Shown here: positions 1 to 7,642 of the stretch, piece by piece
How positions within the stretch are numbered: position 1 is the first letter of the stretch
Layout of the letters: each line of letters starts with the position of its first letter
Assembly: GCF_036634175.1 (NCBI RefSeq)
Contig: NZ_JAZIFX010000001.1
Coordinates: 62,001-126,000 of the forward strand
Reading direction: 5' to 3'
From: Streptomyces sp. P9-A2
GTDB taxonomy: Bacteria > Actinomycetota > Actinomycetes > Streptomycetales > Streptomycetaceae
DNA length: 64,000 nucleotides
The notes under the pieces: generated by a model
The model's input: only the letters and a program-made list of their open reading frames with translations
What the model was told of the DNA's origin: nothing
Database searches by the model: none
Position numbers and translations under genes: made by a program

Positions 1-260
1 AGGGCGTCGGCCCGTTCGGCGAGCCGGAGGACGATCTCCACCGCCTCGGGCTTCTTCAGGTCCAGGGCGAGGGACCGCTTGCCGCGGTTGAGCAGGTCGA
101 ACCTGGGCTCGGCGGCGGCCTCGACCCCGCCGTGCGCGGCCCGCGCCCGGTCGACGCGGATCACGTCCGCGCCGAGGTCGGCCATCAGCATGGTGGCGAA
201 GGCGCTCGGGCCGAGACCGCCCAGTTCGACGATCGACAGCCCGCTCAGCGGTCCGGGCAT
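1..260 (-). CDS. CaiB/BaiF family CoA-transferase (alpha-methylacyl-CoA racemase-like), C-terminus off the left edge
   Basis: Only the first 86 codons are in the window. The reading begins MPGPLSGLSIVELGGLGPSA and continues with FATMLMADLGADVIRVDR, then LLNRGKRSLALDLKKPEA. This is the N-terminal signature of family III CoA-transferases and AMACR-type racemases: a Rossmann-like start, then the RGKRSLALDLK segment that contributes to CoA binding. Such enzymes move CoA between acids or epimerise 2-methylacyl-CoA thioesters. The start ATG (258-260) is 66 bp from the divergent epimerase gene, and the shared regulon dyad at 314-332 lies between them, so both may be expressed together. Transferase versus racemase cannot be decided without the missing C-terminus. 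Confidence 0.85.
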   Translation of the reverse strand, partial: MPGPLSGLSIVELGGLGPSAFATMLMADLGADVIRVDRARAAHGGVEAAAEPRFDLLNRGKRSLALDLKKPEAVEIVLRLAERADA

Positions 261-313
261 GGCTCCTCCTGCGGTCAGCACCGATGCGGGGGATCAGTGG
301 CACCGACAGCGTA

Positions 314-332
314 AACCAATTAACGTATGGTT
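314..332. promoter_or_regulatory. Shared regulon dyad, site a
   Basis: AACCAATTAACGTATGGTT has AACCA/TGGTT arms and resembles seven other sites in the first 30 kb. It lies between the divergent CoA-transferase and epimerase genes and overlaps the epimerase start codon at 327. Confidence 0.55.
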
Positions 333-1454
333 ATGAAGTCCTCCCCTACCGCACTCGTCGTCGGCGGCACCGGTCCGAGCGGGCCGCACCTGATCACGGG
401 CCTGTTGGAGCGCGGGTACGACGTCGAGATCCTGCACCGCGGGGTCCACGAACCGCCGGACCTGCCCGACGTCCGCCACCTCCACGCCGACCCGCACTTC
501 CGCGAGACGCTGGACGCGGCGATCGGCTCCCGCACCTGGGACGTCGTCCTGGCCACCTACGGACGGCTCAGGACGGTCGCGCAGGCGTTCGCCGGGAAGT
601 GCGGGCAGTTCATCGGCGTCGGCGGCGTCCCCGTCTACCGCGGCTTCTTCGAGCCGGAGGCCACCCGGCCCTACGGCATGCGGCTGCTCGCCCGCGAGGA
701 CGGCACCCTCGCTGACGCCTACGAGCCGGTGGCGCCCTTCGCCGCGAAGATGGTGGCCGCCGAGCGGGAGGTGTTCCGGCTCGGCGCCGAGGGCGCGTAC
801 GCCGCCACCATGGTCCGCTACTCCCAGATCTACGGGCCGCGCAACATCGTGCCGTGGGAGTGGGCCGTGATGAAGCGGATCGCGGACGGCAGGCGCCGGA
901 TGATCCTGCCCGACGCCGGGCTGTGGATCGTGACCCGGTGCGCCGCGCGCAACGCCGCCGAGGTGCTGCTGTCCGCGGTCGGCAACCCGGCCTCCGCCGG
1001 CGAGGCGTTCAACGTCGCCGACGACGACCAGCAGACCACCCGCCAGTGGGCGGAGAGCATCGCCATGCTGCTCGGCGCGGAGCTGGAGTTCGTCGGCATC
1101 CCGTCCGAACTCGCCCCCTCCGCCATGGGTGAGCTGCTCTCCCCCACGGCCCGCCCGCACGTCCTCGTCGACGCCTCGCGCGCCAAGCGGCTGCTGGGCT
1201 ACCGCGAGGTCGTCACGGCCGCGGACGCCCTCGCCGAGACCGTCGCCTGGCTGGCCGAGAACCCCGTCACCGCCGAGGACTACCCGACGTACAACGCCCG
1301 GTTCGACTACGCGATGGAGGACCGGCTGCTGGCCGCCTGGGACCAGGCCCGCGACCTCGTCCGCCGGCAGGCGCCGGACACCCCCGTCGACATGGCCCAC
1401 CCGATGCCGCACCCCCGTGTGCCGTCCCTCCGGGCGGACGCTCGCGGTCGCTGA
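327..1454 (+). CDS. NAD-dependent epimerase/dehydratase family protein (extended SDR)
   Basis: 375 residues. The N-terminus TALVVGGTGPSGPHLITGLL is the Gly-rich dinucleotide site of extended short-chain dehydrogenases (about residues 8-27). A candidate YxxxK-type segment is not obvious: YSQIYGPRNIVPWEW (about residues 168-182) sits where the active site is expected. The C-terminal half has the usual small substrate domain ending LLGYREVVTAADAL. The likely role is oxidation, reduction or epimerisation of a hydroxyl or keto group in the catabolic pathway. There are two in-frame start candidates, ATG 327 and ATG 333; both touch the regulon dyad and neither has a clear Shine-Dalgarno sequence, so a leaderless message is likely. 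The downstream hairpin at 1464-1500 would end the transcript. Confidence 0.85.
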   Translation: MVMKSSPTALVVGGTGPSGPHLITGLLERGYDVEILHRGVHEPPDLPDVRHLHADPHFRETLDAAIGSRTWDVVLATYGRLRTVAQAFAGKCGQFIGVGGVPVYRGFFEPEATRPYGMRLLAREDGTLADAYEPVAPFAAKMVAAEREVFRLGAEGAYAATMVRYSQIYGPRNIVPWEWAVMKRIADGRRRMILPDAGLWIVTRCAARNAAEVLLSAVGNPASAGEAFNVADDDQQTTRQWAESIAMLLGAELEFVGIPSELAPSAMGELLSPTARPHVLVDASRAKRLLGYREVVTAADALAETVAWLAENPVTAEDYPTYNARFDYAMEDRLLAAWDQARDLVRRQAPDTPVDMAHPMPHPRVPSLRADARGR

Positions 1455-1463
1455 CCGAGGGTC

Positions 1464-1500
1464 CTCCGGCGGCTTCCCGGTGCCCGGGGAGCCGCCGGAG
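1464..1500 (+). terminator. Hairpin terminator after the epimerase gene
   Basis: CTCCGGCGGCT pairs with AGCCGCCGGAG around a GC-rich apex, starting 10 bp after the stop codon. There is no T-tract, as is common for actinobacterial terminators. Confidence 0.7.
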
Positions 1501-2069
1501 TCATGCGCGGCGCCGGGCCGGGCGACCGCGGACCTGAATCCGGGCCCGGGCGGCGACGGGGCAGAATCCACGCCCGGGACACCGTCGGCAGAAGGCGGGG
1601 CAGGGCCCGGGGACGCAAGGGGTAGCACCGCCCGGTGCGGGTGAGATGAACAAGCAGCCAGGGCTCCGGAGTGGCTCGGGCACGACCCCGCCTGAGCCGT
1701 CGGCCGAGGCGTGGGACCCGCACCCAGGCCTGGCAGCGACGGACAGGACCCCACCCACCCCGGCCCGGAGACGCACGCGGCGCCGAACCAGGCCACAAGG
1801 CCACAAGGCCACAAGGGGCAGGATCCCCGACCGAGTCGGCGATACATGAGAACCGGGTCCCGGGCCGTCGGCAGGACCCGCGGCCGAGCCCCTGCGTGAC
1901 CGGCAGGACCCACCCCCGGGCCCGGAGACGCACAGAACGCCGGGCCTCGCGGCGGCGAGGGGCAGGATCCCCCGCCCGAACCGGCGATACGCGAAGACCG
2001 GGCCCCGGGGCGACCGCGGGCCGGACTCCGCGTCACCCCGGGACCCGGCGTATACCGGCCGGGCCGGGC
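1501..2069. repeat. Gene-free stretch with degenerate tandem repeats
   Basis: No credible coding frame was found. Two copies of a unit of about 145-157 bp are recognisable at roughly 1738-1897 and 1898-2036. They share CCCGGAGACGCAC (1764-1776 and 1921-1933), GGGGCAGGATCCCC (1815-1828 and 1959-1972) and CGGCGATAC (1837-1845 and 1982-1990). A more decayed copy may lie near 1559-1620. Inside copy one, GGCCACAA is repeated three times (about 1793-1816). Function unknown. Confidence 0.6.
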
Positions 2070-2486
2070 TCAGCCCGGCGTCAGATCCGTCGCGACGATC
2101 CGGCGCGGGTGAAAGGTGACCTTGCTGCGGGTCTGGCCCGGCAGGTCGTGGTCGTGGAAGTCGTGGCCGTACTTCGCCCCCGCCTCGGCGGCGAACGAGA
2201 AGTCGGCATCGGGTTCGAGCTGGACGTCGGCGCGGATCTCCAGCGTCCGGAACCTGTTCTCGGGGTCCATGACGAACAGGGTGGCCAGCGGGTTCCGCCG
2301 CAGGTTGCGGGCCTTCTGCCGGGAGTCGTTGAGCGAGATGCGGAAGAGTCCGTCGCCCTCGTCGTAGTGGAAGGCGATGGCCGTGACCTGTGGGAGCCCG
2401 TCCGGGCCGATGGTGGACAGGGTGGCGGTCATCGCCTTGGTGAGGTCCTGGTGAGTGGCCGGGACCCGGGGCCGGTCGGACGTCAT
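2070..2486 (-). CDS. PPOX-class (pyridoxamine-5'-phosphate-oxidase-like) flavin/F420 oxidoreductase
   Basis: 138 residues, the usual size for the single-domain split-barrel family. Visible features are the N-terminal TATLSTIGPDGLPQVTAIAF strand pair (about residues 20-39), SLNDSRQKARNLRRNP with the basic phosphate-binding segment (about 51-66) and VMDPENRFRTLEIRADVQL (about 73-91), all typical of the F420-dependent branch. Such proteins reduce small substrates or bind F420 or FMN. The ATG at 2484-2486 overlaps the end of the HMG-CoA-lyase-like gene by 4 bp (ATGA), so it is the last gene of the operon that starts with the acyl-CoA synthetase. The exact substrate is unknown. Confidence 0.85.
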   Translation of the reverse strand: MTSDRPRVPATHQDLTKAMTATLSTIGPDGLPQVTAIAFHYDEGDGLFRISLNDSRQKARNLRRNPLATLFVMDPENRFRTLEIRADVQLEPDADFSFAAEAGAKYGHDFHDHDLPGQTRSKVTFHPRRIVATDLTPG

Positions 2487-3427
2487 GACGCCTCCTTCTG
2501 CGGGAAGCCGCCCGCCTTGGACACCATCGAGGGGACTTCCTTGCCGAGCTTCCCGCCGATGAAGGCGGCGGCGTCGACCAGCGCCGGGACGGACAGGCCG
2601 GTGGTGACACCCGAGCGGTCGAGGGTGTAGACGAGGTCCTCGGTGGCGATGTTGCCCGTCGCTCGCGGCGCGAAGGGGCAGCCGCCGATGCCGCCGATGC
2701 TCGAGTCGAGGATGTTCACCCCGAGGTCCAGTGCGGTCACGGCGTTGGCGTAGCCGGTGTTGCGGGTGTTATGGAAGTGCGCGCGCAGCGGGACGTCGGT
2801 CAGCGTGCGGGCGGTGCCGAAGAGTTCGCGCACCTGGCGCGGCACGCCCACCCCGATGGTGTCGGCGAGCGCGATCTCGCGGGCGCCGGCCGCCGAGGCC
2901 CGGGCGACGAGACCGGCGACCGTATCGGGCGCCACCTCGCCCTCGAAGGGGCAGCCGAACGCGGTCGCGATCGTCACCGACGCCGGCATCCCGGCCGAGG
3001 CGGCGAGTTCCAGGACCTCCTCCACCATGGCGGCGAGGGCGTCGGTGCCGGCGTTCTGGTTGCGCAGGTTGAAGGAGTCGCTGGCGGCGACGACCAGGTT
3101 GATCTCGTCGACGCCGGAGTCCAGGGCGCGCAGGAAGCCACGCCGGTTGAGCACCAGCCCGATGTACGACACGTCGTCGCGCCGGGGCACCCGCTCCATC
3201 ACCTTCTCGGCGTCGGCCATCTGCGGCACGGCGTCCGGGCGGACGAAACTGACGGCCTCCATCCGGCGCACCCCGGCCGCGATCGCCAGTTCGATGAAGC
3301 GGACCTTGTCCTCGGTGGCGAGGATCGTCGCCTCGTTCTGCAGGCCGTCCCGGGGGCCGACCTCGACCACCTGGACCTGCCCGGCCGTCTCCCGCGCCGC
3401 ACTCGTGGTGCCCGACGGCTTCGTCAT
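2483..3427 (-). CDS. Hydroxymethylglutaryl-CoA lyase family protein (DRE-TIM)
   Basis: 314 residues. VEVGPRDGLQNE (about residues 22-33) is the DRE-TIM metallolyase signature with the catalytic Arg and metal-binding Asp. AHFHNTRNTGYANA (about 216-229) supplies the metal-binding histidines, and GIGGCPFAPRATGNIATED (about 247-265) is the HMG-CoA-lyase loop with the catalytic Cys. Lyases of this family cleave 3-hydroxy-3-methylacyl-CoA thioesters, a step used when a methyl-branched side chain or opened ring is degraded. It overlaps the preceding oxidoreductase gene (stop at 3424) by 4 bp and is translationally coupled to both neighbours. The true substrate may be larger than HMG-CoA. Confidence 0.9.
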   Translation of the reverse strand: MTKPSGTTSAARETAGQVQVVEVGPRDGLQNEATILATEDKVRFIELAIAAGVRRMEAVSFVRPDAVPQMADAEKVMERVPRRDDVSYIGLVLNRRGFLRALDSGVDEINLVVAASDSFNLRNQNAGTDALAAMVEEVLELAASAGMPASVTIATAFGCPFEGEVAPDTVAGLVARASAAGAREIALADTIGVGVPRQVRELFGTARTLTDVPLRAHFHNTRNTGYANAVTALDLGVNILDSSIGGIGGCPFAPRATGNIATEDLVYTLDRSGVTTGLSVPALVDAAAFIGGKLGKEVPSMVSKAGGFPQKEAS

Positions 3428-5439
3428 GCCCTCACCTCCGCTGTCGCGCCCCGCGCCGGACGTGCCGTGCCGCTGAGCTGCTCGATCCGCGTCGCCGCGA
3501 GGTACCCCTCCCGTACGGCGGTCCGGTAGGACCGCGGGAGGACCGCGTCACCGACGTACTCCACCGGGACCCCGAGGTCCCCGGCCCAGTCGGGCCGGGA
3601 CGGCGCCGCGCGGGTCACCATGACCACCAGATCCGCCTCGTGCGTGGACACCGTGTGCCCGAGGAGGTCCTCCACGTCGACGGAGGCCGGGGTGACCGCG
3701 GCGACCATGGACAGCGGCAGTGCCGTGAACCTGCCGTGGGCGCGCAGCCGGCCGAGCGCCGTCGCGGGGCGTCCGGTCGCCTCCGCGGGCAGTCCGACGG
3801 AGGCGAACGGGGTGACGAAGGTGACGTGCGCGCCCGCCTCGACGAGCAGTTCGGCCACGCCGAGCGCCTCGTACTCACCGATCTCGTCGACCACGACCGC
3901 CGCCGCGGGGACGGTGGTCAGCGTGAGGGCGTCCCGCGAGGTCACCACGTGCGGCAGGTCCGCTCCCGGCACGGCCGCACCGGGCCGCGCCGTCTGACGG
4001 GCGCCGGGCCGGGGCACCGATCCGGTGGCCGCGACGACCACGTCGGGCACGGTGGCGAGCACCGCCTCGGCGTCCGCGCGGGTGCCGAGCCGTACGTCGA
4101 CGCCCGCGCCGCGCACCTCCCGTTCGGACCAGGCGATCGCGTCGAGCATGCCCGGCGCGTTCGGCATGGCCAGCGCCGCCCGGCGGGCGAGGCCGCCCAG
4201 TTCCCCGGTCTCCTCGAACAGGGTCACGGTGTGCCCGGCCAGGGCCGCCGCACGGGCGGCCTCCAGACCGGCCGGGCCGCCGCCGACGACGGTCACCCGG
4301 CGGGCCCGCCGGGTGGGGTGCGGCAGGTCGGTCGTGGTGCCGGCGCCGGGCAGGGCGGGGTTGACGGCGCATCGGATCGAGCCCTCGGTGATGATCGAGC
4401 GCTGGCACTCGTTGCAGCCGATGCAGGGCCGCACCCGGGCGGCCCGGCCGGACATCGTCTTGCGGATCAGTTCGGGGTCGGCGATGTGCGCCCGGGTCAT
4501 GCCGATCAGGTCGGCGGCGCCCGAGGCGACGGCCTCGTCGGCCTGTTCCAGGGTGCGGTAGCGCCCGGTGACCAGGGTGGGCAGGGTCAGGCCGCGCGAG
4601 GGCAGTTCGTTCCAGGGCAGTTCGTAGCCGGCCGGCTGGTCCATGCCACCGGTCATCAGCGGGAAGGCCTCGGGGGTCCGGCCGCCGAGCGAGAACCCGA
4701 CGAAGTCGACCAGGCCCTGGTCCTGCAGGGCCCGGCCGATCGCGAGCATCGCCTCGGAGTCGATGCCGCCCGGACCGATGTCCGCGCTCAGCCGCACGCC
4801 CAGCACGAATCCCGGCCGGGTCGCGGACCGCATCCCCTCCAGGATCTCGGCGAGGAAGCGCAGCCGGTTGCCGAAGCTGCCGCCGTAGCGATCCTCGCGC
4901 CGGTTGTAGAGCGGTGAGAGGAAGTGGTTGACCAGGTAGTGGTGGGCGCCGTGCACCTCGCAGCCGTCGAGCCCCGCGTCCGACATCACCTGCGCGGCGT
5001 GCACGAAGGCGTCCTGGATCTCCTCGATCTCGGCGTGCGTCATGGCCCGGGCCGGGGCGCCGTTGAGACCGTCGTTGTCGGAGGCGGAGAACGCCGGGCG
5101 GCCGTCGGGCAGGGGCGGTGAGGCCGCCCCGCCGTGGTTGGCCTGCCCGATCAACACGGCCCCCTCCTCGTGCACGGCCGCGGCGAGCCGCGCCAGACCG
5201 GGTCCTACGTCGTCCCGGTGGAGCCGGAACGACGCGGGCCGGTACGTCGGGTGCACGGCGCCGGCCTCGGTGATCAGCAGGCCGACGCCGCCGCGCGCCC
5301 GGGCGGTCAGGTACGCGACGAGGGTGTCGGAGACCAGCCCGTCCTCGGCGTACCCGGTCATGTGGGCCGTCGTCGCGACCCGGTTGCGGACCGTCAGCGG
5401 CCCGAGGCGGAGCGGCGAGAGCACGTGCTCGAGTGCCAT
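3424..5439 (-). CDS. FadH/BaiCD-type NADH:flavin oxidoreductase (2,4-dienoyl-CoA reductase-like)
   Basis: 671 residues from ATG 5437-5439, chosen because AGGAAGAGGAAG precedes it and MALEHVLSPLRLGPLTVRNR is the normal family start. Residues 1-340 form the OYE-like TIM barrel: HGAHHYLVNHFLSPLYN and RYGGSFGNR are the active-site/FMN loop. A cysteine cluster (RPCIGCNECQ, then RCAVNP) follows, then a GGGPAGLEAARAAALAG FAD/NAD(P) domain (about 390 onward). Family members reduce alpha,beta-unsaturated acyl-CoA or enone substrates with NAD(P)H. The second-to-third cysteine spacing is two residues instead of the usual three, so the 4Fe-4S site may be altered. It is a paralogue of the next gene upstream; tandem paralogues recall BaiCD/BaiH. 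Confidence 0.88.
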   Translation of the reverse strand: MALEHVLSPLRLGPLTVRNRVATTAHMTGYAEDGLVSDTLVAYLTARARGGVGLLITEAGAVHPTYRPASFRLHRDDVGPGLARLAAAVHEEGAVLIGQANHGGAASPPLPDGRPAFSASDNDGLNGAPARAMTHAEIEEIQDAFVHAAQVMSDAGLDGCEVHGAHHYLVNHFLSPLYNRREDRYGGSFGNRLRFLAEILEGMRSATRPGFVLGVRLSADIGPGGIDSEAMLAIGRALQDQGLVDFVGFSLGGRTPEAFPLMTGGMDQPAGYELPWNELPSRGLTLPTLVTGRYRTLEQADEAVASGAADLIGMTRAHIADPELIRKTMSGRAARVRPCIGCNECQRSIITEGSIRCAVNPALPGAGTTTDLPHPTRRARRVTVVGGGPAGLEAARAAALAGHTVTLFEETGELGGLARRAALAMPNAPGMLDAIAWSEREVRGAGVDVRLGTRADAEAVLATVPDVVVAATGSVPRPGARQTARPGAAVPGADLPHVVTSRDALTLTTVPAAAVVVDEIGEYEALGVAELLVEAGAHVTFVTPFASVGLPAEATGRPATALGRLRAHGRFTALPLSMVAAVTPASVDVEDLLGHTVSTHEADLVVMVTRAAPSRPDWAGDLGVPVEYVGDAVLPRSYRTAVREGYLAATRIEQLSGTARPARGATAEVRA

Positions 5440-5456
5440 GATGCCCTTCCTCTTCC

Positions 5457-7517
5457 TCAGACGGAGCTTCCGCCGGAGTAGCGCACCCACGTCGCGCGCT
5501 GCCAGCCGTCCTCGAACCGGGCCGCCGCCAGCGAGCCCTCGGTGATCGCCGGTTCCAGGGTGCGCGGACCGCGCGCGTCGCCGATGACGTACAGCTCGGG
5601 GATGTCCTCGAGCTCGGCCGTCAGGGCGTGGTCGGGCACCGCGCCGGACATGAACACGAAGGTGTTCACCTGCAGTTCCTGGATCCGGTTCGGGGCGACG
5701 ATCGGTGCGACGGTGGCCCTGCCCGGTTCGACGCCGTGCACGAGAGTGCGCGTGTGCAGCTCATAGTCGCCCTTGTACAGTTCCTCGGCGTGCGGGCCGG
5801 CGGCGTAGTCGTAGGCGACCGGGATATTGGCGGCGAGGTTGGAGAAGCGGGTGACGTGGTGCACCCGGTGGCCGGCCAGGACGAGGGTGTCGGCGACGTC
5901 GATGCCCTCGTAGTGCCCGAGCTCGTCGACGAGGAGCACCGGCCCGGTGATCTCGGCGCCGTTCAGGACGTCCCAGCCGGTCAGCACGTCGACCCCGGCC
6001 AGACCCGCCGGGGCGTCGGCGGGCCGCCAGGCCTGGAAGCCGTCGTGGCGGGGGGTGGCTCCGGTCGCGACGACGACGCGGTCGGCGCCGATGGCGTCCA
6101 CCGCCTCGCGGGAGTCGAGCGCGGAGTTCAGGACGACCTCGACGCCGAGGCGGGCCAGCTCCGACTCGTAGTAGGGCAGCAGCGAGGCCACGTCGGAGCG
6201 GGACGGGGACTTCTCGATCAGCCTGAGCTGTCCGCCCAGCCGGTCGGCCCGTTCGTGCAGGACGACCCGGTGACCGGCCAGCGCGCAGGAACGGGCGGCT
6301 TCCAGGCCGGCCGGGCCGCCGCCGATGACCAGGACGGTGCGGCGGCGCGGGCTGATGGTGAGCACAGGGTCGCCGCGCCTGCTCTCGTGACCGCAGGCGG
6401 GGTTGACGACGCAGCCCATCAGGCCGCGGCTGGTGAGGCCGCCGGCGCAGGCCTGGTTGCAGGAGATGCAGGGGCGGATCTCCTCGGTGCGTCCCTCCTG
6501 CGTCTTCCTGACCAGGTGCGGGTCGGCGATGAGCGCGCGCACCATGGAGACCATGTCGGCCTCACCGTTGCGCAGGATCTCCTCGGCGTCGTGCAGGGAC
6601 AGGACGCGGCCGGTGACCATGGTGGGGAGCGTGGCCTGCCGGGTGATCTCCCCGGTGGCCTGCCGGACCATGTAGTTCCGCGGTTCGCGGGTGACGCCGA
6701 TCAGCTTGGAGCGGCGGTAGTGGCTGCCGTAGGAGACGTTGAGGTAGTCGACCAGCCCCTCGGCCTCCAGCCGCCCGATCACCTTCCGGATGTCGTCGCC
6801 CGTGGTCATGTGGTCGGCGCCGTCGGGCGAGAGCCGTACGCCGACGACGAAGTCGGGGCCGACCCGGTCCCGGACCGCGCGCAGTGCCTCGACGAGGATC
6901 CGTGAACGGTTCTCCAGGGATCCGCCGTACTCGTCGGTGCGGTGGTTGGTGGCCGGGGAGAGGAAGGAGCTGAAGAGGTAGCTGTGCCCGCCGTGCAGTT
7001 CGACGCCGTCGAGGCCGGCCTGCCGGACCCGGCCCGCCGCGGCGGCAAAGCCCTCGACGACCTCGTCGATCATGTTCTTGGTCATCGGGTGCGGCACCAG
7101 GCCCAGGACCGGGTCCGGCACCGCGGAGGCCGCCCAGGGGGCCGAGCCGTCGTGCGCGTAGAGCGTGGGGCCGCCGTGCATGAGCTGCTGGAACAGCTTC
7201 ATGCCCTCGGCCCGCACGGACGACGCCAGGTCGGCGAGGCCCTCGATGATGTCGTCGGTGGTCAGGTCCAGGAAGCCCGGTGAGCTCCAGTGGACCTGAC
7301 CGCCCTCGCCGAAGCTGAGCGCGACGCCGCCCCGGGCGCGCTCCATGTGGTAGGCCTTCAGGGTCTCCGTCACCGGGCCGCGGGCGAAGCCGGTGCCGTG
7401 CGCGGACCGGACGATGCGGTTGCGCAGCGTGACGTTCTTGATCGTGAGCGGCTGCCAGACCAGGTCCAGTTCCCGCTCGGCCCGCTCGGCCTGCTCGTGA
7501 AGTTGCTCGGCGCTCAC
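5457..7517 (-). CDS. FadH/BaiH-type NADH:flavin oxidoreductase, second paralogue
   Basis: 686 residues from GTG 7515-7517, with GAGAGGGA a few bases upstream; the open frame extends further but the family homology begins here. The TIM barrel shows HGGHSYLFSSFLSPATNHR and YGGSLENRSR. The iron-sulphur cysteines are canonical, CISCNQAC with a fourth Cys in GCVVNPACG. The C-terminal FAD/NAD domain starts VLVIGGGPAGLEAARSCALAG. It should reduce enoyl-CoA or enone intermediates using NAD(P)H via FMN, 4Fe-4S and FAD. It lies 17 bp upstream of its paralogue and 125 bp downstream of the acyl-CoA synthetase stop, so all five genes from 9163 down to 2070 may form one operon. Confidence 0.9.
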   Translation of the reverse strand: MSAEQLHEQAERAERELDLVWQPLTIKNVTLRNRIVRSAHGTGFARGPVTETLKAYHMERARGGVALSFGEGGQVHWSSPGFLDLTTDDIIEGLADLASSVRAEGMKLFQQLMHGGPTLYAHDGSAPWAASAVPDPVLGLVPHPMTKNMIDEVVEGFAAAAGRVRQAGLDGVELHGGHSYLFSSFLSPATNHRTDEYGGSLENRSRILVEALRAVRDRVGPDFVVGVRLSPDGADHMTTGDDIRKVIGRLEAEGLVDYLNVSYGSHYRRSKLIGVTREPRNYMVRQATGEITRQATLPTMVTGRVLSLHDAEEILRNGEADMVSMVRALIADPHLVRKTQEGRTEEIRPCISCNQACAGGLTSRGLMGCVVNPACGHESRRGDPVLTISPRRRTVLVIGGGPAGLEAARSCALAGHRVVLHERADRLGGQLRLIEKSPSRSDVASLLPYYESELARLGVEVVLNSALDSREAVDAIGADRVVVATGATPRHDGFQAWRPADAPAGLAGVDVLTGWDVLNGAEITGPVLLVDELGHYEGIDVADTLVLAGHRVHHVTRFSNLAANIPVAYDYAAGPHAEELYKGDYELHTRTLVHGVEPGRATVAPIVAPNRIQELQVNTFVFMSGAVPDHALTAELEDIPELYVIGDARGPRTLEPAITEGSLAAARFEDGWQRATWVRYSGGSSV

Positions 7518-7642
7518 GTACGTCCCTCTCGTGCCGGGTCCTGCTGTGGTGTGGTGCGTGTGCCTACTGAGTTCCTGTGGTGTTCCCGCGGTCCGGTCGC
7601 TGCGGTCCGGACCGCGTCTGGGATAGGGGGGTTGCCCGGGTG

